A stretch of 50,484 bases of DNA from Myxococcaceae bacterium (GCA_017500825.1 JAFVYB010000006.1:1-50484), one strand, 5' to 3'. Positions 1-8,739 are shown, counted from the stretch's first letter. Numbers and translations are program-made. Notes: a model not told the origin generated them from the sequence alone.

Positions 1-53
1 CACGTTGGCCAAATTAAAATCAGCGAATCATTCGGGGGAGCCCGTTTGGGGGG
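1..53 (+). repeat. left copy of a 53-bp inverted repeat
   Basis: Bases 1-53 match the reverse complement of 50394-50446 at 51 of 53 positions; the differences are at bases 22 (A versus T) and 33 (C versus T). It starts with CACGTTGGCCAAATTAAAAT and ends in a run of six G. The match begins at base 1, so the true repeat may extend outside the window. Either a dispersed intergenic repeat at which an assembly broke, or a true inverted pair flanking 50 kb. Confidence 0.9.
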
Positions 54-82
54 TGTTTTGGGAGGAATTTCGTGGAGAATTG

Positions 83-195
83 AACAATTGCCGGGCGGTG
101 AAGCGCGAAAATCAACAATTGCCCCGCGCTGAAGCGGTTTGAGGTTGGCGCGCGATGAAGCGCATTGTTTTGCGCGGCACCCGAGTGGAAGCGCG
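83..195. repeat. degenerate tandem repeat with GAAGCGC core
   Basis: Two adjacent 31-bp units start with AACAATTGCC (83-113 and 114-144). Two more degenerate units follow, each keeping a GAAGCG core (about 155-163 and 187-195). Cores are 25-31 bp apart. The stretch is richer in A+T than the neighbouring genes. There is no open reading frame of interest in 1-306; apart from the edge repeat, this array and the terminator at 225-266, I see nothing there. The divergence between units makes a CRISPR array unlikely. Confidence 0.5.
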
Positions 196-224
196 TTTTT
201 TGAATGCGCGTTCTGAAACGTAGA

Positions 225-266
225 AAACAAAAAAGCGCACAGCAGGAAATGAACTGCCGTGCGCTT
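225..266 (-). terminator. rho-independent terminator of the CoA-transferase gene
   Basis: Read on the minus strand, AAGCGCAC pairs perfectly with GTGCGCTT, with an inner GCAG/CTGC pairing and a short AT-rich loop. The stem is followed by TTTTTTGTTTT. It lies about 40 bp beyond the stop codon of the CoA-transferase gene. Confidence 0.85.
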
Positions 267-306
267 CAAGCACAAAAAACAAAGGAGTCGCTGGGGCGCA
301 AAACAA

Positions 307-1494
307 TCAGATGACGCCTTTTTCTTTTAATTCGGCGCGTCTGGTTTCGTCGAGTCCGAGGCGGGTGCCAAAAATTTCATCGTTATTGGCGCCGAGCACA
401 GGCGCGGGACCGCGCACTTTGGCCTCGCTTCCCGAAAACTTAATCGGCACGCCGGGAACGGCGAGCGCGCCAGCGATGGGGTGGACGACTTCGACGAGCA
501 TCTGGCGGGCGATGACCTGGGGATCGGCCGCGAGCGCCGCGATGTCGTTAATCGGTCCGCAGGGGATGGCCGCCTTTTCGAAGACCTCCATCCAGTGCGC
601 CTTGGGCTTTTGGGACATGGCCTCGTTGAGCATGGGTTCGAGTGCGGCCCAGTTATCGACGCGGCCGCGGTTGGTGGCGAAGCGATCGTCCTGGGGCAAA
701 TCGCCCTGGCCGATGAGGTCGCAGAAGCGCTGGAAAAGGGCGTCGTTGCCGCAGGCGATGGCCAGCATGCCGTCGCTCGCCTTGAGCGTGCTGAAGGGGG
801 CGATGGAGGGGTGGCGGTTGCCGATGGGCGCGGGGCTTTGGCCGCTGGCGGCGTATCGGGCCACGGCGTTTTCGAGAATGGCGACCATGCAGTCGAGCAT
901 GGCCACGTCGACCATCTGGCCCTGGCCGGTGCGGTGGCGGTGGTTGAGCGCGGCGAGGATGCCGATGCAGGTGAAGACGCCGGCGAAGATGTCGGAGACC
1001 GAGCTGCCGACTTTGGTCGGGTGATCCGCGTCAGGGCCGGTGATGCTCATGACGCCGCCCATGGCCTGGATGACGAGGTCGTAGGCAGGGCGCGCGCTGT
1101 AGGGGCCGCTCTGTCCAAAGCCGGTGCTGGCCGCGTAGACGAGGCGCGGGTTGACCTCGCGCAAGGTGGCGTAGTCGAGGCCGAGCTTCTTCATCACGCC
1201 GGGCTTGAAGTTTTCGACGAGCACGTCGGCCTTTCGCACCAGGTCGAGGAGGAGCGCTTTGCCCTCGGGCGCTTTGAGGTCGACGGTGACGCTCTTTTTG
1301 CCGCGGTTGACGCTCATGAAGTAGGCGCTCTCGCCCTTCACGAAGGGGCCGAACGCGCGCGAGTCGTCGCCCGTCGAAGGCCGCTCGACCTTGATCACCT
1401 CGGCGCCCATGTCGGCGAGCATCATCGTGCAGAAGGGGCCGGCCAGAACGCGCGTCATGTCGATGACGACGAGGCCTTCCAAAGGTCCGGACAT
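307..1494 (-). CDS. CaiB/BaiF family III CoA-transferase
   Basis: Family III CoA-transferases move CoA between carboxylic acids through an aspartyl-CoA thioester. The 395-residue length is normal. The N-terminus has the family pattern (GLVVIDMTRVLAGPF) followed by the LADMGAEVIKVE and NRGKKSVTVDL blocks. The expected catalytic aspartate is D139 in RPAYDLVIQAMGG. I chose the ATG at 1494 because GAGGAG sits 7 bases upstream; an in-frame extension to 1554 lacks family similarity. It is followed by a strong terminator and appears to be a single-gene unit. The substrate cannot be read from sequence: formyl-CoA, succinyl-CoA-dependent and carnitine-type enzymes share these motifs. Confidence 0.9.
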   Translation of the reverse strand: MSGPLEGLVVIDMTRVLAGPFCTMMLADMGAEVIKVERPSTGDDSRAFGPFVKGESAYFMSVNRGKKSVTVDLKAPEGKALLLDLVRKADVLVENFKPGVMKKLGLDYATLREVNPRLVYAASTGFGQSGPYSARPAYDLVIQAMGGVMSITGPDADHPTKVGSSVSDIFAGVFTCIGILAALNHRHRTGQGQMVDVAMLDCMVAILENAVARYAASGQSPAPIGNRHPSIAPFSTLKASDGMLAIACGNDALFQRFCDLIGQGDLPQDDRFATNRGRVDNWAALEPMLNEAMSQKPKAHWMEVFEKAAIPCGPINDIAALAADPQVIARQMLVEVVHPIAGALAVPGVPIKFSGSEAKVRGPAPVLGANNDEIFGTRLGLDETRRAELKEKGVI

Positions 1495-1555
1495 TGTTGA
1501 GTCTCCTCGTGTGAAACGGCGCCCGCCGGAGGGACCGACGCCTTGGGTGGACATG

Positions 1556-1582
1556 AAAAAGGCGGCCCCGGGTGGAGCCGCC
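1556..1582 (-). terminator. terminator after the TPR/PEGA protein gene
   Basis: On the minus strand, GGCGGC and GCCGCC form a six-pair GC stem around a 10-base loop, followed by five T. It lies 24 bp past the stop of the gene at 1606-2763 and just ahead of the CoA-transferase promoter region. Confidence 0.7.
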
Positions 1583-1605
1583 TGAAGAAAAACCGGGCCG
1601 CGGCC

Positions 1606-2763
1606 TCAGATGAAGAAGCGCAGGCCGAGCGAGACGCCCCAGAGGTTGTTGCCGAAGAACATGCGCTCGTTTTCGACGAGCTTCTCGCTGGAGGGGGTGA
1701 CGAAGAAGTAGCGGTAGGAACCCTCCACGAAGATGTCGAGGAAGTGGACCGGGGTCAGGTTGATGCCGACGCTGGCGCCCGCGCCCAGGTAGAAGTCGCC
1801 GTGCGGGAAGACCATGGGAACGTCGATGGAGCCCTGGACGCCGAGGATGGCGATGAGGCGGTCGAGGCGGAAGCCGAACTTGACGGTCGTGCCCCACGTC
1901 GAGCCGTCAAAGGTGCCCGAGACCATGGCCAACAGGTCGCGGCCAGAGACGCCGATGCCGAGTTCAGCGCCTGCCGGGCGAAGCTCGCTGTCGAGCGCCA
2001 CGCCCTCCGGGGCACCGCCGAACGCGCCGCCGAGCGTGTAGCGCAGGTCGATGAGGAAGTAGGCGCGGCGGCCACCGGTCTGCTCACCGGAGACCGAGCG
2101 CATGGCGTCGGCCTCAACGTCGGGGCGGTCTTCCTCCTCGCTGTCAGAGGATTCGGCGAGCGAGAGGAAGTCGTCGCTGTCGTCCTGCTTCTCTTCGAGC
2201 GGGATGTAGAGGTTGTGCTCCTGGCGGGCGCGGATGAGGACCTGCTGTCGGGCGCTGAGGACGCCGGCCGGATCGCGCAGTTCGAACTCGTGCTGGCCGA
2301 TGGGGACGCGGGTGCGCAGGGGGGCGACGCCGATGTTTTTGCCGTCGAGGAGCACGAGGGCGCCGGGCTGGTTGGTGCGGATGCTGATCTCGGCTTTGAG
2401 CGTCGACTTCAGATCTTCGAGGACGTCGATGATGGTGGGACTGACCTCGTCGGGATCGAGTTCGGCCATGGGGTCGTGTTCGAGCGCCGAGACAAAGGCG
2501 TCCTTCATCTTTTCGGTGTCGCCGAGGCCCGAGTAGCAGCGGGCGCGCATCAGGTGGACGGCGCACAGCGCGCGGTGATCGTCCGTCGCCTGGAGGGCGT
2601 TGGCGAGCTCGGCCAGGGCGTTTTCAAACTCGCCCGACTCGAAGTCGCCCTGAGCGACCTCCATGCTGGTCCGATAATCGGAGGCCAAGGCCTCCCGCGG
2701 CAGGAGGGCGGTCAGACAAAAGAAGGCGGCAAAGAGCGCCGGCGCGAAGAAAGTTCGGTTCAT
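1606..2763 (-). CDS. exported TPR/PEGA-like protein with predicted outer-membrane barrel
   Basis: This 385-residue protein starts with a signal peptide ending near ALA-S (residues 1-28). Residues 30-120 look like TPR helices (GDFESGEFENALAEL and similar). Residues about 130-190 resemble a PEGA domain (PGALVLLDGKNIGVAPL, then a V-P-I-G turn). An acidic linker (DDSDDFLSL...EEEDRPD) follows, then about 165 residues of alternating hydrophobic strands ending in phenylalanine (LGLRFFI), as in small outer-membrane barrels. I do not recognise a named family for the whole protein. Inference: an outer-membrane protein with a periplasmic N-terminal half. It is transcribed towards its own terminator, apart from its neighbours. 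Confidence 0.75.
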   Translation of the reverse strand: MNRTFFAPALFAAFFCLTALLPREALASDYRTSMEVAQGDFESGEFENALAELANALQATDDHRALCAVHLMRARCYSGLGDTEKMKDAFVSALEHDPMAELDPDEVSPTIIDVLEDLKSTLKAEISIRTNQPGALVLLDGKNIGVAPLRTRVPIGQHEFELRDPAGVLSARQQVLIRARQEHNLYIPLEEKQDDSDDFLSLAESSDSEEEDRPDVEADAMRSVSGEQTGGRRAYFLIDLRYTLGGAFGGAPEGVALDSELRPAGAELGIGVSGRDLLAMVSGTFDGSTWGTTVKFGFRLDRLIAILGVQGSIDVPMVFPHGDFYLGAGASVGINLTPVHFLDIFVEGSYRYFFVTPSSEKLVENERMFFGNNLWGVSLGLRFFI

Positions 2764-3027
2764 CGTCGTGGACTCCAGGTCGAAGGCGCGGGCAGGCGTT
2801 CGTCGCTCGTCCTTGTCGGGTTGAAAGCGGGCGGCGGCGATTCGGCGGCAGAGCTCGACATCGGCGGCCCCAAAAAAGGCGCGGCCCCATAGCCTTTTGA
2901 TCCCTGGATGGCCAGCGCTCGCGCGCCCTGCGACACCCCTTGTTTGTCACCGAAAAACACCCTTGCGTCCGCGCCCGTTCCAGGCGCCTGACCGCCCCCC
3001 TTCCCTCTGCCCCTCCCGGAAAGCCCC

Positions 3028-4668
3028 ATGCTCCGCATCCTCGATCTGAACGCGCCCCTCGACGCCACCCCGGACGACCTCCTCGACCTCGCCCTGAAAA
3101 AGACGCGCATCCCCGCCGCCGAAGTCCGCCACTTTCGCCTGTGCCGCCGCGCCATCGACGCGCGCGACAAGGCCCGCATCCACGCCGTCTGCTCGCTGGA
3201 GCTGAGTCTCTTCGTCGATGAAGAGAAGGCGGCCGCGCGCTCTCCCTACAAGCGCGTCGCGGTGGAGGCGCCCGCCGAGGTGGTCGAGTTCAGGCGATTT
3301 TCCGACAGCGGCGTCTCGAACCAGGGGCCAAGGCCTGTCGTCGTCGGCGCTGGTCCCGCCGGGCTGTTCGCCGCGCTGGCGCTCGCCGAGGCGGGGCAGA
3401 GGCCCATCGTGTTGGAGCGGGGGCAAAAGGTGCAAAGGCGACGAAAGGACGTGCGGCAATTCTTCGCCACGGGCGAACTCGACACGGAGTCCAACGTCCA
3501 ATTTGGCGAGGGCGGCGCCGGGACGTTTTCCGACGGCAAGCTCAATTCGGGCATCCGCCGCGACCGCTTCACCAGGCGCGTGTTCACCTCGTTCGTCGAG
3601 GCTGGGGCGCCCGAGGCGATTCTCTGGGAGGCCAAGCCGCACATCGGCACCGACTTGCTGACAGGCGTGGTCGAACGGCTGCGCGGCCAAATCGAGGCGC
3701 TCGGCGGCGAATTTCTCTTTGGACACCGGCTCGTCGACCTCGTCATCAACGGCGGCGCGCTCCAGGCGCTGAAGGTGGCCTCTCCCGGCGGCGCCCGGCT
3801 GCGCATCGATGCCCAAAGCGCCTTCCTCTGCCTCGGCCACAGCGCCCGCGACACCTTTGAGGCGCTGCTCCAACGCGGCGTCACGCTCACGCCCAAGCCC
3901 TTCTCGATCGGCGTGCGCGTCGAGCACCCGCAACAGCTCATCAACGAGAGCCAATACGGTCGCCTCTTCGCCTCGCATCCCGCCCTGGGCGCCGCCGACT
4001 ACAAGCTCGCCGTCCATCTGCCCGGCGCGCGCTCGGCCTACACCTTCTGCATGTGTCCGGGAGGCCGTGTCGTGGCCGCGGCCTCGGAGGCGGGCGGCGT
4101 GGTGACGAACGGCATGAGCGAGTTTGCCCGCGATCAGGTGAACGCCAACGCGGCCCTGCTCGTGGGACTGTCGCCTCAAGACTTTGGCCAAACGCATCCA
4201 ATGGCAGGCGTGGCCTTTCAGCGCCGCTTTGAACGGCTGGCCTTTGAGATGGGCGGTCGACATTTTGGCGCCCCGGCGCAGCGCGTCGGCGACTTTCTCA
4301 AGGGCCGTGCCTCGAAGAGGCTGGGCAAGGTCGAGGCGAGCTACCGGCCTCACGTCGTCCCCGGCGACTTGACGCGATGCCTGCCGCGCTTCGCCGCCGA
4401 CGCTTTGCGACAGGCCATCGTGCTTCTCGACAGGCGCCTGCGCGGCTTTGCCCTGCCAGACGCGGTGATGACGGGCGTCGAGACGCGCAGTTCGTCGCCG
4501 GTGCGCATCGAGCGCGGCGACGACATGCAGTGCGTCGGCCTCCTCGGGCTCTATCCGTGCGGCGAGGGCGCCGGTTACGCGGGCGGCATCACCTCGTCGG
4601 CGGCCGATGGCCTGAGGGCGGCGTGGGCCTTTCTGACGCGGGGACAGGGCGAGGCGGTGGGCGCCTGA
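3028..4668 (+). CDS. COG2509-type FAD-dependent oxidoreductase
   Basis: A 546-residue flavoprotein of the uncharacterised COG2509 FAD-dependent dehydrogenase family. Residues 1-90 form the usual small N-terminal domain. A Rossmann FAD site, VVVGAGPAGLFAALALAEAG, lies at about 104-123. The NVQFGEGGAGTFSDGKL segment is family-typical, and a C-terminal FAD-contact block reads YPCGEGAGYAGGITSSAADG. The reaction catalysed by this family is not known to me. ATG at 3028 has GGAAAG upstream. It is divergent from the TPR/PEGA gene (264 bp between them) and convergent with the PBP gene. Confidence 0.88.
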   Translation: MLRILDLNAPLDATPDDLLDLALKKTRIPAAEVRHFRLCRRAIDARDKARIHAVCSLELSLFVDEEKAAARSPYKRVAVEAPAEVVEFRRFSDSGVSNQGPRPVVVGAGPAGLFAALALAEAGQRPIVLERGQKVQRRRKDVRQFFATGELDTESNVQFGEGGAGTFSDGKLNSGIRRDRFTRRVFTSFVEAGAPEAILWEAKPHIGTDLLTGVVERLRGQIEALGGEFLFGHRLVDLVINGGALQALKVASPGGARLRIDAQSAFLCLGHSARDTFEALLQRGVTLTPKPFSIGVRVEHPQQLINESQYGRLFASHPALGAADYKLAVHLPGARSAYTFCMCPGGRVVAAASEAGGVVTNGMSEFARDQVNANAALLVGLSPQDFGQTHPMAGVAFQRRFERLAFEMGGRHFGAPAQRVGDFLKGRASKRLGKVEASYRPHVVPGDLTRCLPRFAADALRQAIVLLDRRLRGFALPDAVMTGVETRSSSPVRIERGDDMQCVGLLGLYPCGEGAGYAGGITSSAADGLRAAWAFLTRGQGEAVGA

Positions 4669-4699
4669 AGTCGCGACGCGGCGTTGGGCACGCAGACCG

Positions 4700-4732
4700 C
4701 CGCCTGACTCTTGTGACAGGGCTCTCAGGCGG
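4700..4732. other. hairpin between convergent genes
   Basis: CCGCCTGA pairs perfectly with TCAGGCGG across a 17-base loop, between the ends of the flavoprotein and PBP genes. There is no T tract on either strand, so its role as a terminator is doubtful. Confidence 0.35.
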
Positions 4733-4748
4733 AAGTGGACAGCGCGCC

Positions 4749-7580
4749 TTATGGCGAGACGGCCGACTCTTCGAGGAGAAAGAAGCGCGGATCAGCCTCT
4801 CCCTCGGGCGTGGCGATCTCTTCGGGCGCTGTGCCGGAGACGAAGAATTCCAGCCGACCTGGCGGTGTGTCGCCCGCCGCGGCGATGCTCTCGGGCGAAA
4901 CGCGGCCGCCGCTCTGGGGATCGACGCGGACTTCCTCGATGTCGTCGGGCCGCGAAAACGCGACGACGGGACTGCCCTCCAGCGCCGCGCGCATGAAGTC
5001 GAGCCAGATGGGCAGCGCCACAGAAGCGCCGGTGCCGCCGCGCCCCAGGGGTTTGTGGTTGTCGCGCCCCACCCAGACGACCGCCACGAGCCCGGGCGTG
5101 AAGCCGACAAACCAGGCGTCGCGATTTTCAGAGGCCGTGCCCGTCTTGCCCGCGACAGGCCGACCGAGTTCCGCGGCCCGGCGCCCGGTTCCCTCCTCGA
5201 CGACGCTTTGCATCATCGATGTGACGAGAAAGGCCACGCCCGGCGAGACCACTTCCTCGCCCACGGCGCTGGCGCGTTCGAGCAGCGCGTCGTTCTTGTC
5301 GCGGACGCTGAGGAGAAAGGTCGGCTCGGCGCTCTTACCCATGGCGGCGAAGGTCGCGTAGGCGTTGGCCAGTTCCAGCGGCGTGACCTCGCCTGTTCCC
5401 AAGGCCAGCGTCAGGTTGCCCGGCAGGGGCGAGGCGATGCCCACGCGCCGCGCGAAGTCAATGGCCGCCTCAGGTCCGATCGCCTCGATGAGCCGCACCG
5501 ACACCGTGTTCTTCGACTTGGCGAGCGCCGTCCTCAGGCTCATCGGTCCCTCGTAGACATCGCGCTCGTAGTTCTGGGGGCGCCACTGTTTGCCGGTCCA
5601 GGGGTCGCGGTGGAGGTCGGGCGCGTCGTTGAGCACCGAGGCAAGGGTGAAGCGGCCGCTTTCGAGCGCCGCGCCATAGACGATGGGCTTGAAGCTCGAC
5701 CCGGGCTGACGCCGCGCCTGGGTGGCCCGGTTGAACTGGCTGGAGGCGAAGTCGTAGCCGCCGTCGAGCGCCACCACACGCCGCGTCGCCGGATCGATGG
5801 CCACGAGCGCCGCCTGCACTGTCGGCAACGGGACGAGCTCCAGCGGAACCTCGCGCGCCTCTTCTTCGCTGAGCTTCGGCGCCTTCCTCGACGGTCTTTG
5901 ATGTTCGGCGAGCACGCGCACGCGATACAGGCCGCCCACGGGGAGGGGCGTCTTGGGTCCGAGCCGGGCCCAGCCGAGCGAAGCGCGATCGACGCGGCCA
6001 ATGGCGCCTCCGAGATCGACGCGCAGCGCCCGTTCGTCCACAGACTTGAGCGGCGCCACCAGCGTGACGCCCGGTTCGAGTTTTTGGCGCGTCATCCTCT
6101 CGGCCGACTTCGACGCGAGAACGCGTGTGGCCTCGTCGAGCGCCTGCTCCTGACCCGCCGAGAGCCGGGCCAAATCAGCGAGCGGCAACCGGGAAAAATC
6201 CCAGCCGACAGTCGGCACAGCGACCTCTGTCTCCGCCTCCTCCGCCTTCGATGCCTCCCCGCCAGCCCGGGCGCGTCCTTCCCCCACGGCAGCAGGCGCT
6301 GGCGCATCGAGTGAAATCGGCTCGCCGACAGGCAGGGCGCGCAGCGGTTTGGGCCCGGCGGACGCGACAAACTTCGAGCGCATCGCCTGCCAGGCCTCCG
6401 GGTGCAGGACATGTTGCGGTGGCGTGAGCCCTCGCTTGCGCTCCAACGCCTCCAGCCCGCGCGCCACAGCCGCCTGAGCCGCTTTCTGCAATCTGGCGTC
6501 CATCGCCACCTCGACGCGGAGCCCCCCCTCGTACAGCAGCCGGTCTCCATAGCGATTGAGGAGCTGCCGCCGAATGGCCTCGACGTAATGCGGTCCGACC
6601 GACTCGACCTCGCGCCCGACCGCCGCGATGGGCCGCGCCATCTCCCGCTCCGCCTCCTGACGCGTGATGAAGCCGTTCAGCGCCATCTGATCGAGCACGT
6701 AGCGCTGGCGCCGTTTGGCCCGGGCCGGATTCCTGAGCGGCGAGAGGTTGTTGGGCGATTGCGGCAGCCCGGCGAGCAGTGCCGCCTCGCCCAGGTCGAG
6801 CTCCCTGGGCGCCTTGTCGAAATAGAAGCGCGCCGCCTCGCCAATCCCGTAGCGCCCGTGCCCGAAATAGATGTGGTTCAGATAGATGGAGAGCAGCTCG
6901 TCCTTGCTGAGGTTCTGCTCCAGCCGGCGGGCCAGGATGGCCTCCTTGATCTTTCGGGCGAAGCTGCGCTCCGGCGAGAGCACCATGTTCTTGATGACCT
7001 GCTGGGTAATCGTCGAGGCGCCCTGGGCCAGCCGCATCTCCTTCAGGTCGACGAGGAGCGCGCGCAGGATGCCGAGGTAGTCGAGCCCGTCGTGCGCGTA
7101 AAAATTGCCGTCCTCGGCCGAGACCATGGCCTGGCGCATGACGGGAGGGATCTCTTCGAGGGGAACGACGCTGCGCCGCTCGCGGAAGAACTCGGCAATC
7201 TGAACGCCGTTCTGATCGAAGACCTTGGTCACCTGCGGCGGGTCGTAGTCGGTCACCGCCTCGAATCCCGGCAGATCGCGCCCATGGACATAGAAGACGG
7301 CGGCCACGCTCACGGCGCCAATCGCGACAAGAACGGCGAGGGCGAGAGTCGTTCGACCAAGCCAGCGGCGCAGCTTCCCCGATCCGGCGCCCCCTCCATG
7401 GCCCAACCGCTCTGGCGGCCTTTCGGAGGCGAGCTCGATACCGACGAGAGCTCCGCCGGACGCCACACGCTCTTCCGCGGCCTCGCGCTCCCCTTCTGGC
7501 GCCCCCGCCATGGCCTCCACGCGCCCCTCTTCGGTCGACGCCTCGCCCGTCTCAGCCTGCCTGTCCTCGCTTGTGGCCAT
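4749..7580 (-). CDS. class A penicillin-binding protein (PBP1A family)
   Basis: A bifunctional peptidoglycan glycosyltransferase and DD-transpeptidase anchored in the inner membrane. A cytoplasmic acidic N-terminus leads to one membrane helix (LALAVLVAIGAVSVAAVFYV). The GT51 domain follows, with the catalytic-glutamate motif EDGNFYAHDG and later GASTITQQ. The transpeptidase has SSFKP (serine near residue 627), SKN near 686 and KTGTA near 811. About 943 residues is long for PBP1A (usually 720-860); an alanine/glutamate-rich insert between the domains (around 380-450) explains part of this. The start is ATG at 7580 with GAGG 7 bases upstream; a GTG two codons earlier is possible. Confidence 0.94.
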   Translation of the reverse strand: MATSEDRQAETGEASTEEGRVEAMAGAPEGEREAAEERVASGGALVGIELASERPPERLGHGGGAGSGKLRRWLGRTTLALAVLVAIGAVSVAAVFYVHGRDLPGFEAVTDYDPPQVTKVFDQNGVQIAEFFRERRSVVPLEEIPPVMRQAMVSAEDGNFYAHDGLDYLGILRALLVDLKEMRLAQGASTITQQVIKNMVLSPERSFARKIKEAILARRLEQNLSKDELLSIYLNHIYFGHGRYGIGEAARFYFDKAPRELDLGEAALLAGLPQSPNNLSPLRNPARAKRRQRYVLDQMALNGFITRQEAEREMARPIAAVGREVESVGPHYVEAIRRQLLNRYGDRLLYEGGLRVEVAMDARLQKAAQAAVARGLEALERKRGLTPPQHVLHPEAWQAMRSKFVASAGPKPLRALPVGEPISLDAPAPAAVGEGRARAGGEASKAEEAETEVAVPTVGWDFSRLPLADLARLSAGQEQALDEATRVLASKSAERMTRQKLEPGVTLVAPLKSVDERALRVDLGGAIGRVDRASLGWARLGPKTPLPVGGLYRVRVLAEHQRPSRKAPKLSEEEAREVPLELVPLPTVQAALVAIDPATRRVVALDGGYDFASSQFNRATQARRQPGSSFKPIVYGAALESGRFTLASVLNDAPDLHRDPWTGKQWRPQNYERDVYEGPMSLRTALAKSKNTVSVRLIEAIGPEAAIDFARRVGIASPLPGNLTLALGTGEVTPLELANAYATFAAMGKSAEPTFLLSVRDKNDALLERASAVGEEVVSPGVAFLVTSMMQSVVEEGTGRRAAELGRPVAGKTGTASENRDAWFVGFTPGLVAVVWVGRDNHKPLGRGGTGASVALPIWLDFMRAALEGSPVVAFSRPDDIEEVRVDPQSGGRVSPESIAAAGDTPPGRLEFFVSGTAPEEIATPEGEADPRFFLLEESAVSP

Positions 7581-7777
7581 GCTCACCCTCGTTCGACGAG
7601 ACGCGCAAAGCGCGCGGCACCGCCAAAAGCGCGCGGGCAGAGAAGCAAAGCGCCGCGCTTGTCAATCTCTTCCCGCTCTCGCCTTTGACCGCGCCGCCAG
7701 GGTGCATTGCCCGCGGCATTCAGCGATTTTTCAAATTAATTAAAAACAAAACGCGCATTCATTTTGATGAACGCAAC

Positions 7778-7803
7778 ACAAACCCCCACAGGGTTTGTTT
7801 TTG
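7778..7803 (+). terminator. orphan rho-independent terminator
   Basis: ACAAACCC (7778-7785) and GGGTTTGT (7791-7798) form a perfect eight-pair stem with a five-base loop. T residues follow on the plus strand only. The nearest upstream gene is on the opposite strand, so the transcript ended here would be a short non-coding or leader RNA. Confidence 0.7.
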
Positions 7804-7829
7804 AGTCTGACCATTCGCGGAAAACATGT

Positions 7830-7859
7830 TTGACAGTCCATCTTGGCGTGGGGTATCCG
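7830..7859 (+). promoter_or_regulatory. possible promoter of the Pal-like lipoprotein gene
   Basis: A perfect TTGACA hexamer at 7830-7835 is followed after 18 bases by TATCCG (7854-7859), a weak -10 match. It lies downstream of the orphan terminator and about 105 bp before the start codon at 7964. It would give the lipoprotein gene its own transcript. Confidence 0.35.
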
Positions 7860-7963
7860 CGCCCGCCTTTTTTGTTGGCCCCCTTTTTTTCTTCACCCCG
7901 TATTGCTCATTAAAAGACAAAACGGGGTTTCCCTGAATGAATCCCATCCGGAGGCATCAGCCC

Positions 7964-8710
7964 ATGAGACGTCTTTTTATTCTTTCGATCTGCACCGCCG
8001 CCCTCGCCGCCCTCAATGGCTGCGGACCGAGCTATCCGAAGTGCGAGACGGACGAGCACTGCGCCGAGCACAACGAGGTCTGCGTCCAGGGCCAGTGCCA
8101 GGAATGCGGTCGCGATCAGGACTGCAAGGACGGCTTTGTCTGTCGCGCCAATGCCTGCGTGCCCAAACCCGAGTGCGAGACCAAGGCCGACTGCGGCGCC
8201 TGCTCGATTTGCCAGGACGAGAAGTGCGTTCCCGAGTGCAGCACGGACGATCAGTGCGCCGAGGGAATGCAGTGCAAGAGCGGCTGCTGCGCCGAGGCTC
8301 CCAAGCCCGAATGCCTGAGCGACGCCGACTGCGCCGCTGACATGCGCTGCCAGAACGAGCGTTGCGTCGATGCGCCCAAGCCCGTCTGCCAGCTGCAGAC
8401 GGTTAATTTTGAATACAACGAGTATTCGCTGACCGCGGCCGCCCGCGCCCTGCTCGACGCCAATGCCGACTGCATCCGCAGCAAGGGCGGCGTCATCACG
8501 CTGGCGGGCCACGCCGACGAGCGCGGCACCGAGGAATACAACCTTCACCTCGGCGAAAAGCGCGCCAACTCGGTCAAGCGATACCTGCAGAACCTGGGCG
8601 TGCCCAACGCGAGCCTGCGCACCGTCTCCTATGGCGAAGAGCGCCCGGCCAACACCGGTCACGACGAGGGCGCCTGGGCCGAAAACCGTCGAGTCGAGTT
8701 CAACGAATAA
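7964..8710 (+). CDS. cysteine-rich Pal-like (OmpA-domain) lipoprotein
   Basis: A 248-residue lipoprotein. The signal peptide ends in a lipobox at C20 (AALNGC). Residues 27-142 hold about 20 cysteines in repeated C-x-x-D-x-x-C units (CETDEHC, CGRDQDC, CSTDDQC, CLSDADC). Residues 145-248 are an OmpA/Pal domain with the diaminopimelate-contact pattern GHADERGTEEYN and a final NRRVEF. Pal anchors the outer membrane to peptidoglycan and partners TolB. The cysteine-rich stalk is not part of ordinary Pal; it implies disulfides formed in the periplasm. ATG at 7964 has GGAGG 9 bases upstream; an earlier in-frame ATG at 7937 would spoil the signal peptide. No tol genes are adjacent. Confidence 0.9.
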   Translation: MRRLFILSICTAALAALNGCGPSYPKCETDEHCAEHNEVCVQGQCQECGRDQDCKDGFVCRANACVPKPECETKADCGACSICQDEKCVPECSTDDQCAEGMQCKSGCCAEAPKPECLSDADCAADMRCQNERCVDAPKPVCQLQTVNFEYNEYSLTAAARALLDANADCIRSKGGVITLAGHADERGTEEYNLHLGEKRANSVKRYLQNLGVPNASLRTVSYGEERPANTGHDEGAWAENRRVEFNE

Positions 8711-8739
8711 GCGACGGCGTCAGCCAAACCCCTGAAAAG

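Larger units (their letters stand above)
7581..7963. other. 383-bp divergent intergenic region
   Basis: This lies between the divergent PBP1A and Pal-like genes. 7581-7690 is GC-rich with no signal I can name. 7720-7800 is AT-rich (AATTAATTAAAAAC) and ends in a plus-strand terminator that follows no annotated gene. After it come a TTGACA hexamer at 7830 and a further AT-rich leader up to the Pal-like gene. No open reading frame here resembles a gene. Confidence 0.6.

Noticed and set aside
83..195. Possible CRISPR array
   Set aside because: The units are adjacent without spacers, diverge strongly and number only about four; no cas genes are present.
4700..4732. Bidirectional terminator between convergent genes
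   Set aside because: The eight-pair stem is real but has a 17-base loop and no T tract on either strand, so it is listed only as a hairpin.
6402..7688. Long open frame on the plus strand opposite the PBP1A gene
   Set aside because: It is the antisense of a gene with clear GT51 and transpeptidase motifs, has no ribosome-binding site and no family pattern. The same reasoning removes long antisense frames over the flavoprotein, GH13, lptG and M23 genes.
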